Origin: a bacterium
GTDB taxonomy: Bacteria; Desulfobacterota; Binatia; HRBIN30; CADEER01
DNA length: 60,629 bases
Direction of reading: 5' to 3'
Assembly (NCBI GenBank): GCA_030430165.1
Contig: JAUIGL010000033.1
Location: 1 to 60,629 of the forward strand
A model generated the notes under the pieces. The model saw only the letters and a list, made by a program, of their open reading frames with translations. It made no database searches and was not told where the DNA came from. The translations under genes were made by a program, and so were the position numbers. Shown one piece after another: positions 28,224 to 40,419 of this stretch; within the stretch, counting starts at the first letter, position 1; each line of letters opens with the position of its first letter.

Positions 28224-28231
28224 AGGCGCGT

Positions 28232-28675
28232 TCAGTCCTCGCCGCGATCGCGGTGGGCGCGGGCGATTCTCTTGAACACGGCGGCGAGCTCGCCGTCGTG
28301 TATCTTCGGCAGGGCGACCGCCGCGCGCGGGCGCGGCGCAGTCGCGGGCGGGCGAGCCGGCTTGGTCTTCTGGCGTTTTCCCGAGACGAAGTAGATGTCG
28401 CGGATCAGCTCCTCGCCGAGGCGCCGGTTGAGGCGCTCGCGAATGCCTTCCTTGAGGAACTGGAGCTCCTGCATCCAGCTCGGGCTGTCGACGCGGACCG
28501 AAAGCACCTCGGCGCGGAACCCCGCCGGCTGGGCATGCGCCGCCACCGCCTCGCCGACCTCCTCGTCCCAGAAGGTCCACAGGCGGTAGACCTTCATCCG
28601 CTGGTCCGGATCGAAGCGCTGGATCACCCGCTCGAGCGTATCGGCGACGCGGGTGGGGCGTTGGCGCTTGTCCAT
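28232..28675 (-). CDS. DciA-like (DUF721) protein
   Basis: A 147-residue DUF721 protein. DciA, a member, is thought to help load the replicative helicase DnaB in bacteria lacking DnaC. The KH-like domain is visible: DQRMKVYRLWTFWDEEVGEAV, LSVRVDSPSWMQELQFLKE and IRERLNRRLGEELIRDIYF. A basic Pro/Ala-rich linker and a short charged helix (ELAAVFKRIARAHRD) follow. It is convergent with RNase D and divergent from nrdJ. Confidence 0.85.
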   Translation of the reverse strand: MDKRQRPTRVADTLERVIQRFDPDQRMKVYRLWTFWDEEVGEAVAAHAQPAGFRAEVLSVRVDSPSWMQELQFLKEGIRERLNRRLGEELIRDIYFVSGKRQKTKPARPPATAPRPRAAVALPKIHDGELAAVFKRIARAHRDRGED

Positions 28676-28824
28676 GGAGCGTGCTTAGCGCACTCGCGCT
28701 GCGCTCGCCAGCGGGAGCGCTCGAAGCCCTGTGGGACAGGGCGTAGAGGCCTGTTCGGGGCCGTGACTGAACCGAAATTCGGCGAAAAATCGGTGTCTTG
28801 CGACGCCGAACATCCGTTTTGAAC

Positions 28825-28904
28825 TTGACATGGGGTTGGGGTTCTTAGTAGGGAAGACCCCCACATATTGGGGTAGGGAGCTCGACGCGCTACGATATCT
28901 AGGT
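28825..28904 (+). promoter_or_regulatory. Candidate nrdJ promoter with paired NrdR-like boxes
   Basis: A TTGACA-like -35 lies at 28825-28830 with a weak TTAGTA further down. Two ATAT-centred motifs follow: CCCCACATATTGGGG (28859-28873, an almost perfect palindrome) and TACGATATCTAGG (28891-28903). Their ATAT cores are 30 bp apart, about three helical turns, as expected for tandem boxes of NrdR, the regulator of ribonucleotide reductases. The fit to the NrdR consensus is partial. Confidence 0.45.
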
Positions 28905-28947
28905 TTTTAGGCGGGTGTTGGGCGGTAGGAAACAAGGGGAGGTGTCG

Positions 28948-31683
<2,736 letters not shown>

Positions 31684-32072
31684 ATCCGCGGCAAGGCTGA
31701 GGGGGCTGGTTGCAGTGGGGTGGAAGTGTGGCCCCTCGGAGGTGTGGTGTGGTGTGGCCGGATGGAGAGCCGGCGCGGGGCGCCCCTAGGGGCGCCCCGC
31801 GGGGGTGGTAGAACCACCGGCCGGGGAGTATAGGGACCGCCCCACCCACCTGCAAGCGGATTCACCCGGTGCCCCAGGGCGCTGGAATAGCGTCTGTGTA
31901 GCCCCCTAGGCGGCTTCCGGACGCGGCATTTCGGGTTGTGCCCGGTAGTTCTCGCGTGGCCTGCAATGGCTGTTCGCGATAGCGAATACCACCCCCTGCC
32001 TGTGCCTATGCCTCGCCTCTGCCTGCGATCGCCCAATCTTCCGTGGCTCGCAGAGCCGCGGGGAAGCGAGCT
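31684..32072. other. Intergenic region with perfect palindrome
   Basis: 389 bases between nrdJ and the TetR gene, without a credible gene. A perfect hairpin with 12-bp arms (GCGGGGCGCCCC, 31775-31786; GGGGCGCCCCGC, 31789-31800) and a 2-nt centre could end transcription of nrdJ but has no T-tract. The flanks are rich in GTGTGG and CCACC. Confidence 0.6.
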
Positions 32073-32681
32073 TCAGCCGAGCAGCCGTCCGAGCACGGTC
32101 TGCTTGAGGTGCTCGATCTGCTGCTCGGGATTGATCGGGCTTTTTTCGTCGCCGATGAATCGTTCCATCAGCATTCCGTCCAAGGTGGACAGCAGCAAGG
32201 CGGCGTCCAGCTGGGGGTCGACGTCGGCGCGGAATCGGCCCGTCGCGCGTCCGCGCTCGATCGCCTGGGCCAGCATGTCGCGGAAGAGGGAATAGAGCTC
32301 GTTGACCTGACTCATCACTTCGTCCGGCCCGGACTGGCGCACGATCAGATCGACGATGAAGCGGACCGAATACCCGTTGTCGCGGACGAACTTGACGTAG
32401 AGGTCGATCAATCGGGTAATCTGGACCCCTTCGTCGAGCGAGGAGAGGTCTCCGACGTCGATGTAGTAGGGTTCCAGGGTGCGCCCCAGAGCGGCGCGAA
32501 AGAGGTCTTCCTTTGAATCGAAATGCCAGAGAATCAGCGCCTTGCTCACCTGGGCCTCGCGGGCGACATGCGACAATGGGGTGTGCTCGTAGCCCTTTTG
32601 TGAAAAGAGTCGAGCTGCCGTCGAGAGAATACGGTCGCGGGTCCGAGTGCCTTGCGCGGAGCTTTCGCTAGCAGTGTTCAC
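32073..32681 (-). CDS. TetR family transcriptional regulator
   Basis: A 202-residue TetR/AcrR repressor. The N-terminal helix-turn-helix is TRDRILSTAARLFSQKGYEHTPLSHVAREAQVSKALILWHFDSKEDLF; a ligand-binding helical domain follows (FIVDLIVRQSGPDEVMSQVNEL). Start is a GTG at 32681. It is divergent from the transglycosylase with only 14 nt between start codons, so promoters must overlap coding DNA. Ligand and targets unknown, autoregulation likely. Confidence 0.92.
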   Translation of the reverse strand: MNTASESSAQGTRTRDRILSTAARLFSQKGYEHTPLSHVAREAQVSKALILWHFDSKEDLFRAALGRTLEPYYIDVGDLSSLDEGVQITRLIDLYVKFVRDNGYSVRFIVDLIVRQSGPDEVMSQVNELYSLFRDMLAQAIERGRATGRFRADVDPQLDAALLLSTLDGMLMERFIGDEKSPINPEQQIEHLKQTVLGRLLG

Positions 32682-32683
32682 GC

Positions 32684-32702
32684 GTTTAAACCTTCATGAA
32701 GG
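32684..32702. promoter_or_regulatory. Candidate operator between TetR and transglycosylase
   Basis: Two abutting palindromes, GTTTAAAC (32684-32691) and CCTTCATGAAGG (32691-32702), fill the space between the divergent start codons; the second covers the ATG of the transglycosylase. This is where a TetR-type operator would be expected, but no consensus is known for this regulator. Confidence 0.35.
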
Positions 32703-33526
32703 ACTTTTCTAAGTCAAATCTGCTGCCCGGGCTGCGCGCGGCCAGCGCCGTGCTGGCGGCGGTGGCGGTGGTCGGCTTCGGCCGTGCTCCGCAGACACCA
32801 TCGGCGCCTCCGCTGGCGTCGCCGAGCCTCGAGCCGGCGCTGCGCCGGGTGTCGCAGGTCGGCGCCGACGGCTGGCGCATCGAGGTCGACGGAGTGCCGA
32901 TCGACGCCCCCGGACGGATGCCATCGGCGCCGCAACCGGTGCACGACCTGCGTCTCGATCGGCTCGCGCTGTTCGCCGATTCGATCGGCCGCTACTCCAC
33001 CGAGGAGGCGGTCGACTGGCGTTTGGTGGCGGCCGTGATCGCCGAGGAGTCGAGCTTCGACCCCGACGCCCTGAGTCCGGCCGGCGCCTTCGGCCTGATG
33101 CAAGTCAAGGAAGTGGCCGCGCGCGACGTCGGCGTCTATCCCTACGACGACCCGGACTCCAACATCCGCGCCGGGATTCGCTACCTGGCGCAGATGCGCG
33201 AAGAGTTCCCGGCGCCGAATCGGCCGGATCGTCTGGCGCTCATGCTGGCCGCCTACAACATGGGGCCGGGGCACCTGCGCGACGCCCAGCAGGTCGCCAC
33301 CGATTTCGGCTTTGCGGCGAATCGCTGGGACGGTTCGATGGAATCGGCGGTGCGCTTGCTGGAGCAGCCGGCGATCCACCGCAACCTGCGTTACGGTTTT
33401 GCCCAGGGTGGTGCGGTGGTCGCTTACGTCGACCGGGTGCTGGAGCGCTATGATTCGTACCGGCAGCGATTCCCCGCGGTGACGATGCCGTCGATGCTGA
33501 TGCTGGCCGACCTCGCCAGTCGGTAG
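32696..33526 (+). CDS. Lytic murein transglycosylase (SLT domain)
   Basis: A 276-residue envelope enzyme that cleaves peptidoglycan glycan strands to 1,6-anhydro ends. An N-terminal hydrophobic signal segment (LRAASAVLAAVAVVGFG) leads to a linker, then the SLT domain from ~residue 95. The catalytic Glu118 is in AVIAEESSFDPDALS, followed by the family motifs GAFGLMQVKEVAARDV, NIRAGIRYLAQM and LMLAAYNMGPG. Its last 12 codons and the downstream ~15 bases are duplicated 6.9 kb away, at the far edge of the RHS island. Confidence 0.92.
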   Translation: MKDFSKSNLLPGLRAASAVLAAVAVVGFGRAPQTPSAPPLASPSLEPALRRVSQVGADGWRIEVDGVPIDAPGRMPSAPQPVHDLRLDRLALFADSIGRYSTEEAVDWRLVAAVIAEESSFDPDALSPAGAFGLMQVKEVAARDVGVYPYDDPDSNIRAGIRYLAQMREEFPAPNRPDRLALMLAAYNMGPGHLRDAQQVATDFGFAANRWDGSMESAVRLLEQPAIHRNLRYGFAQGGAVVAYVDRVLERYDSYRQRFPAVTMPSMLMLADLASR

Positions 33527-33532
33527 GGCGGG
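33490..33532 (+). repeat. Left 43-bp direct repeat (in transglycosylase 3' end)
   Basis: Encodes the last residues SMLMLADLASR and the TAG stop of the transglycosylase. Identical over 43 bases to 40377-40419, then one mismatch and five more matching bases. Confidence 0.92.
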
Positions 33533-33538
33533 CGCCCC

Positions 33539-34208
33539 CTCAGCACTCCCGGCTTCGAGGAGCTCGCAGGCACGCGCGAACGCAGTGGGCAGCGTCGGCT
33601 GGGCTCTTGATCGCCACTTCGGCCCCGGTTTCAGGTCGGGGCGTGTGGTCGTTTGGTTGCCTTGCTCCTGCGTGGTTTCGGGCGGGGTACTTGGCCGCAA
33701 TCCATGCGAAATCTCTCGTCCCGATCGTGACCTCCGTCTGGATGAGCTGGCTGCCCCTGAGTAGTCGAACACGGCCGCGTCGCTACCCTCTTGTCGCTGG
33801 GTCCGCCGTTTGGGCGGATTTAACGAAGTTACTGCCCTTCTAACGCCGTTGTTCGTAGGGGGGCTTCGGTGGCGTAGCCGGGGCCGGATGAAAAGAACTC
33901 ATCATGGGGGCGACGTCTTCGGGATTGCGGAAGGTCGGTGGCGTGCATGCACTTGGGCCGTGTGTCGCTCGATGGGAGATTGTTGCTCACGCTCGGTGGC
34001 CCCCGCATTGCGGGATGAGCGTGCTCTTAGCCTTTGACTTCGAGCTCCCGGTGTTTGAGCGACAATCGCTTCGCGTTCCCCGCTCGATGGATCACTCCGG
34101 CTACTGCACATCGAGCCCCGAGGCTCATGCGGTGTGAGCAATTTGTTGCAATCGCATGTTACTGGATTGCATCTAACCGACTAGCGCTGACTTGAAGAGG
34201 AAAAACAT
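33539..34208. other. Gene-free left part of the island
   Basis: About 670 bases with only short overlapping open frames on both strands (up to ~79 codons) and no recognisable product. Base composition becomes AT-richer toward the right end, where a promoter for the RHS gene is likely. An AGAGGAAAA ribosome-binding site precedes the ATG at 34209. Confidence 0.5.
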
Positions 34209-35411
34209 ATGACCGCACGTGCAGTGAAGAGCCACCCATGTCTATTTTTACTGGCGACGTTGTTGGTCCTCTCTCCCTTATCAGTCGCTAAGATGGCAGC
34301 CCAGGTGCCCGGCGCGACGCGAGATTCTGCTGCCTCCGAACGTTTCGGCCTTTCGTCTGACGCGGTTGAGGTGCCTGGAAAAAGAGCCGCCCGGACGAAA
34401 CGTTACCGAATTCCGGGCACACGGCGTTTTGCCGAGGTCGCGACGGGTCGGGTCCTGCATTTCACGGACGCTGTCGGCGCCTTGCGGAGCAACCGGCCCG
34501 TGTTTGTGACTGTTGGCGATGAGACCGTCGCCGATCAGGGAGCTATGACGGTCGCGGCCTCATCGGAAGGCCTCACGGTAACGAGCAAGGCGGATGGCGG
34601 CGCCGTGACATTTGTCACAACGAACCGCCCGAGTGTGAACGGTAAGCGGGTCGGGACGCGAATTCCAGGCCAAAGTCTTCAGTGGTTCTGGGATCTGGAC
34701 CCCTTCGAGCTGAAGCTGATCTCCGCGCCGATCGCACAGCGGGAAGGGCAAGCGACGTACGATTTCCCCGTTGTCTATACCGACGGCATGACGCCGTTCG
34801 CGCTGGACGCGGATGGGAATCTGGAAAGCGGAGACCTCTTCTTCGGCGCCCCCGTATTGCTCGGTGCCGATGGCGAATCCCACGACGGCTACGCCGCGTG
34901 GAGCCTCGCACCGTCGGGAGCTGTCATCTCGCTGATGGTTGATGATACCGCGCTTCCGGACTCAGCGCTTCCGTACCGGATCGACCCGCCGATCACCCAG
35001 CTAGCCGCGTTCGCCGGACACTTCCAATACGCGCCTCTTTTCGACGCGTTCGATCAGACCTGGGACGTTCCGACGCGGGCACTGACCAATAACAACAGCA
35101 AAGCGAAAGCAGCAGACCTCGACCCTGCTCTGTCGCACGTCACGGACGGGCTGTACATCTACGGCTTCGGCTTTGACCTCGACCCGCAGGCGGTTGTGGT
35201 TGGCGTCGAGGTGACGATGGACCGCAGCGTGCAGGGGTGTGGCGGGTGCAATGTCCCAGCCGATTGCGTTGAGGAGGATCAGGTCTATCTGAGTCTCGAT
35301 GCGGTGAGCGTGGTGGGATCGAACCAGGCCGGACTTTCCCAGCCGACCAGGGATACTTTACGCATCCGTCAACTCGAACCAGCTGGACGAGAGGCGCATC
35401 CTACGTATTGA
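34209..35411 (+). pseudogene. RHS-repeat protein, N-terminal fragment (frameshifted)
   Basis: The first ~385 codons of an RHS-type protein, read in one frame up to a stop at 35409-35411. It has a signal peptide (FLLATLLVLSPLSVAKMAAQ) and a beta-rich region with LQWFWDLDPFELKLISAP, FPVVYTDGMTPFALDADGN and ALPYRIDPPITQ, as found before the repeats of secreted RHS proteins of this kind. The last ~20 residues (TLRIRQLEPAG...) do not fit; the natural continuation lies in the next frame (GILYASVNSNQLDERRILRI). A base was probably gained or two lost between ~35305 and 35353. It could also be a sequencing error. Confidence 0.75.
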
Positions 35412-38400
35412 CAACGACGGCAAGGTCACGAGCGTTGTTGGTGGTGGCAACTCGACGGCGGATGGGGTTGCGCCCGGCACCGCAAGGATCGACCCCTGGG
35501 ACCTCGCTTTTGGGCCGGATGGCCGACTCTACTTCGTCGACAACACGGGAAGCGGTGGAACCGGCCAGAATCGGCACCGGATCCGTGTCGTTGACCTGAC
35601 GCTGCCAGTCGCCTCCCAGGCTGTGGATACGATCGCTGGCGCGGAGAGCTGTATCGGCTCGGGTACGCTGTGTGGCGACGGGGGCCCGGCGCTTGACGCC
35701 CGCTTCGACCAGCCCAAGGGCATTGAGATCACCTCGGACGGCACGATCTATGTCACTGAGCCGGGCAATGGAAGAATCCGGCGAATTGGCCCAGACGGGA
35801 TCGTTCACACGGTTGCAAGCGGTCTATCCGACGCGGAGTTGGACCTCGCGGTCGCGCCCGACGGTGCGATCTACTTTGGCCCCGGTACCGGCAAGGTCCA
35901 GAAAATTGCCGCGTCCGGAATACTCTCGGACGTCATCGGCGATGGTACCGTGGGCGACGAGGGGGACGGCGGCCCGGCGATCGAAGCGCAGGTTTGGGTG
36001 GCGAGGGGACTTGCGGTTGCAGCTGACGGCAGCGTCTATATCGCCGATTCAATCAACAACCGGGTCCGCAAGATCGGAACCGACGGCATTATCACAGCGT
36101 TGGTCGGAAAGGCCGTTGGGACGGGACCGGCGCTGAATGTCGAGCTCGGACCAGCTGGGGCCGCGAACCTCAATCGTCCCCGGCGAATGGCGGTTTCGCC
36201 GGATGGATCGCTCTACATCGCCGATACCTTCAACGAGCGTGTCGTTAAGGTCTCGCCGCCGCTTCCCGGCCTGAGTGACCTTGGCGACGTTTTGATCGCC
36301 TCGGATGACGGAAGTGAGCTTTATCTCTTCGACGCACGCGGGCGCCACGAGAAGACCCTCGACGCTCTGACCGGTGTCGTGGTCTACGAGTTCCGGTACG
36401 TAGAAGCGGCAGACATCACCGCAGGCGACGATCCGCCTGGAACCGAGGGGTACCTCAAGTCGGTCACCGATCGCGACGGCAATGTCACCGAGTTCGTTCG
36501 CGGCGAAGGCAGTGGGGACCTACTTATCCGACCGCCGTTCGACACCCAGTCCCCTTTCGAGCAGCAGACCGTAATCGATTTCGATGATACCTCCGGCTAC
36601 CTCAAGTCGGTCACACGGCCGGGCGGTGAGAAGACCGATTTTCTCTACGACGACGGGTTGATGACCCAGGTCACCGACCCGCGCAACAACGCGACGGACT
36701 ACACCTACACGGCCGAAGGCCGGCTTGAGACCACCTCCGACCCCGTTGGTGGTGGGCATACGCTCACCCGAACGGACTTGGCCGGCGGTTATCAGGTGCT
36801 TGATGCGACAGCCGAAGGTGTGCAGACGACCTACCGGATCGAGCGGGGACTCGATCCCGACTTCGCCCTCGTCCCGGTGGGAACCGATGAGCGCCGTACC
36901 ACCCTGTTCTCCGATGGCACCGAACGGACGGTACTGATCGGAGTGGATGAGAGCACAACGGTCACGGAGCCCGACGGCATGGTGCAAATCTCACAGCCGG
37001 GCCCAGACTCGCGCTTCGGCATGCAGGCCCCTGTGCCGGTCAGCACAGAAATCAGCACACCTGGGGGCTTGGTTGCTCAGATCGACGCGACTAATGATGC
37101 GCCGCTGACCGAACCGCTCGATCCGTTCAGCTTCACCGAAAGCACCGACACGGTTTCCGTCAACGGGCGTGAGGTGAAGCGAGTCTTTGACCCGCTGGCA
37201 AACACGTTCACGGACACAACACCGGAAGACAGGCACACCGTCACGACCCTGGATGCGCAGGGCCGCGTCGTAAAGACCGAAGTTACTGGTATCCATCCGA
37301 CGCGACAGGAGTATGATCTCCAAGGGAGGGTGACGGCGATTCGGGAAGGACCCGTTCCTTTGCCCACTCCTCCTGACACGGTGACGCGCGTGACGCAGTT
37401 CGACTATGTGGACTTGATCGACATCGCCGGCGGCTATCCGCCGGAGTCTGAAGGGCAGCTGAAGTCGATCACGGATGCCATGAACCGCAAGGTGACTTTC
37501 GAGTACGACGCCGATGTCCGCGTCTCAAAACAGATCCTACCTGACGGCGTGCGCGAAAGTGGCTTCGTGTACGATGACGCGGGCAACGTGACGCAGGTGA
37601 TTCCGCCGGGACGCCCGGCGCATGTATTCACCTACACGGATATCAATCTCGAGGAGACCTACGATCCGCCGCTGTTTGGGGTCCCGCCGCCGTCGCCGAC
37701 GCCGGTCGTTCGGACGACGACAAGTTACACCGACGACGGGCAGGTAGACGCGATTACGCGGCCGGACGGAAAGCAGATCGACTTCGACTACGATTCCTCG
37801 GGCCGTATCGACACTATCACCCTGCAGCCGACTGCTGAGGTACGTGACTACAGCTATGATCCGCTAACAGGCAACCTGAGTCAGATTGCTGGAGCGGACG
37901 CCACCCTCGACTTCGGCTACGATGGCACCCTACAGACCATGGAGACGTGGAGCGGCGCCGGGATCACTACGGCCTCGGTCACCCGCAGCTACGACGATAG
38001 CTTGCGTGTGGCGACCCTGCAGGTCGACAGCGAAACGCCCGTTCAGTACACCTACGACGACGACGATCTGCTGGTCCAAGCCGGCAACCTGTTTCTGGAT
38101 CGTGATCCTGACAATGGCCTCCTGGTAGGCACTACCATCACGGAGGGGGCCGGGACCGTCGAGGACACCTACCAGTACAACGGTTTTGGCGAGCTTGAGC
38201 ACTACGAGGCTTCGCACAACGGCTCGGAGCTGCTTGACTTCGTCTATACGCGGGACGGTCTCGGCCGGATTATCAGTATTACAGAGACTAAGAACACGAC
38301 GGGCACACCCGTCGTGACGGAGACGCACTACAAATATGACTTGTTGGGCCGTCTCTATCGCGTGTGTCCTGATGAGCCTTGCACGACAGTGCTCTCCGAG

Positions 38401-39495
38401 TACCAGTACGATTCCAACGGCAACCGCATAGCCGGCAGCTTCAACTCACAGGGAACGGTCACCAGCGCCGTATACGACGACCAGGACCGGCTCCTCGAGC
38501 TGACCCAGGGCCCGACTACGACGACCTACACGTACACCGACAACGGCGAGCTGCTCACCAAGACCGACCCGAGCGGCACGACCTCCTACGAGTACGACCA
38601 GCTCGGCAACCTGCTATCGGTTACCCCGCCGAGCGGGCCGCAGATCGAGTACTTGATCGACGCAAGGAATCGCCGCACCGGCAAGAAGGTGGGCGGTGTT
38701 CTCGAGAAGCAGTGGATCTACCAGGACCAGCTCAACCCGGTCGCGGAGCTCGACGGCTCCGGCGATCTCGTCTCGGAGTTCGTGTACGCGGCGAAGAGCA
38801 ACGTACCGAGCTTCATCATCCGCCACGACGACCCGGCGCCGGGGCAGACCACGCCCTACCGGGTGCTGAGCGATCACCTCGGTAGTGTGCGCGTGGTGGG
38901 CGCGATTGATGGGGCGAGTCTGGGCGTGGTTGAGGAGATCGCGTATGACGAGTTCGGAGTCGCCAACACTATTCCGGCTTTTCAGCCCTTCGGGTTCGGC
39001 GGTGGATTGACCGAAGGGAACTTGGTCAGGTTCGGTGCCCGTGACTACGAACCAATCAGGGCAAGGTGGACAGCCAAAGACCCGATCGGGTTCTCGTGTA
39101 TGGAGCTTAACCTGTTCGAGTATGCGAAGTCTGACCCGGTGAACGGGGTGGATTCCACCGGCGAGTTCACGATCTCGCTGCAGCACGCGTCATTCGCAGC
39201 TAGCGCTGTTCTCGCAGGGGCAGCGATATTTGCAACGAGGGTGATCGACCTGGACCAGGCGAGAGAGCGGCGGCGACCGCGGCGCCGAAGGGGCACTCCC
39301 ACCCGGACGCCGAGCTTCACTCCCACTCCGGATCGGGGTCTCTACTGCTTTCAGCTCTGGCGCAGTTGCATTGCGTGGGCACTCGGGCGAGGCGTAGACA
39401 CACGTGACTTATGTGATGCCGCTCGAGACAAGTGTGAGCAGAATATCCCGGTCCCCGTAGCGTTTCCGAGCGGACACGTCGCCTATCCGTGGTAA
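35305..39495 (+). pseudogene. RHS/YD-repeat protein, main part with C-terminal tip
   Basis: ~1,397 codons in the frame after the shift. Order: NHL-type propeller repeats (ILRIDNDGKVTSVVGGGNS, GIEITSDGTIYVTEPGNGRI, GLAVAADGSVYIADSINN), then YD repeats (YDDGLMTQVTDPRNNATDYTY, YDSNGNRIAGSFN), the RHS core end with LSDHLGSVRVV and ARDYEPIRARWTAKDPIGF, then a variable tip of ~120 residues. The tip has a hydrophobic helix, an Arg-rich run, a TPTRTPSFTPTPD linker and a Cys-containing end (LYCFQLWRSCIAW, LCDAARDKCEQ). RHS proteins form a shell around a toxic or adhesive tip. The first in-frame start inside this frame (GTG at 35623) would cut a propeller blade, which supports one broken gene. Tip activity not recognised. 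Confidence 0.8.
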
Positions 39496-39498
39496 ACA

Positions 39499-39828
39499 AT
39501 GCCCAACACCTACGATGAGGAACTCTACAAGCTCTGGCGCACTGCTTATCAGTCTGGGGACCCCCGGCGTGCACTAGCGTTAGCGATCGCGGGCTACCTA
39601 ATCGCCAGCGAAGATCACGACGACATGCGAGAAGAGGTGTTCCTCGGTCTCATTCGACAGTCGGTCACGGCCCCAAATCCATTGCCGAGAGAGAGAGTCG
39701 GGCTCGTCGACCTGCGTTGTTCCTTCTGCGGTCGAGATGGAACGGAGGCCCAACTCGTTGCCGGCGCCGCGGCGAACATCTGCTCTCAGTGTGTGGTCCA
39801 GATTGGCGAAACAATGAAGCACAAATAA
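39499..39828 (+). CDS. Small protein with ClpX-type C4 zinc finger, RHS partner
   Basis: A 109-residue protein whose ATG lies 3 nt after the RHS stop, implying coupled translation. The N-terminal ~60 residues are helical (YDEELYKLWRTAYQSGDPRR, ALALAIAGYLIAS). The C-terminal third matches the ClpX N-terminal zinc-binding domain: CSFCGRDGTEAQLVAGAAAN then ICSQCVVQIGETM, with the four cysteines in CxxC pairs. In ClpX this domain binds substrates and adaptors. The position is that of an immunity gene for an RHS tip, or of a small accessory factor; neither is shown. It lacks the AAA+ part of ClpX. Confidence 0.8.
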   Translation: MPNTYDEELYKLWRTAYQSGDPRRALALAIAGYLIASEDHDDMREEVFLGLIRQSVTAPNPLPRERVGLVDLRCSFCGRDGTEAQLVAGAAANICSQCVVQIGETMKHK

Positions 39829-40376
39829 TTGGTGATGAACGGACCTCGCTAGAAACCTGATCTGGCGGAGGGGACGATGACAGTTAGGGGATGAATGGGG
39901 TCGGACCGGGAGTATAAACATCGGTCGGCGCACGAGGTGGCAATTCATCCTGCACGACGGTGCTCTCCGAGTACCAGTACGATTCCAACGGAAACCGCGA
40001 GGTGATGAACGGGGTCGGACCACGCTAGAAGCCTAATGTTGTTGGAGAAATCCCTAGAATCACCTCCAATAGTGCCCTTAGGCGTCGTTTTCGGGCCCAA
40101 AATCCGCGTTCTAAGCCGACCGTGACTTGCGCACTGTGTGGTGACGTCCAGCCAGGTGGCGCCGCGCGGTGTGTCGCTGCAACGGCGGAGGCTCCGTCCT
40201 GCGATGAGCCCAGCGCGTCCCTACGATCGCTTTTCAGCGGCAAAAACGCGATCTAAGGCCTCAATTCGACCTCTACAGCGGGACGAACTGAATGAATTCA
40301 GTGGGTTGTCATGGTCCGACCCCGCTGATGATCTCGACCCCGCTGATGATCTGCCGCTGATGATGTCCCCGCTGAT
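39829..40376. other. Degraded intergenic tail of the island
   Basis: No intact gene. Three copies of a GGTGATGAACGG / GGGGTCGGACC motif lie at 39831-39860, 39890-39907 and 40001-40038, with an inverted GGTCCGACCCC at 40313-40323; they resemble REP-like sequences. Two diverged copies of a ~30-bp block (near 40089 and 40230) are followed by five GCTGATG units in 40324-40389 that run into the right direct repeat. Confidence 0.6.
39951..39998 (+). pseudogene. Orphan fragment of RHS coding sequence
   Basis: 48 bases that match the RHS gene at 38380-38427 with two mismatches, covering the codons for TTVLSEYQYDSNGNR. The fragment is flanked by REP-like motifs and is the only part of a second RHS copy visible. 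It suggests recombination between RHS copies or loss of an older tip. Confidence 0.85.
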
Positions 40377-40419
40377 GTCGATGCTGATGCTGGCCGACCT
40401 CGCCAGTCGGTAGGGCGGG
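40377..40419 (+). repeat. Right 43-bp direct repeat of the island
   Basis: Identical to 33490-33532 at the end of the transglycosylase gene. It is followed by the sequence needed to close the terminator hairpin at 40401-40436, as expected of the original chromosomal junction. Confidence 0.92.

Noticed and set aside
33607..34141. Several 75-79-codon frames at the left of the RHS island
   Set aside because: They overlap each other on both strands with no recognisable protein; listed as a gene-free stretch.
39499..39828. Truncated clpX gene
   Set aside because: The zinc finger is at the C-terminus after a different N-terminal domain, and the frame is intact, so this is a separate small protein.
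40138..40413. 91-codon frame ending in the transglycosylase tail
   Set aside because: A chimera of island debris and the right direct repeat; no start signal and no conserved content.
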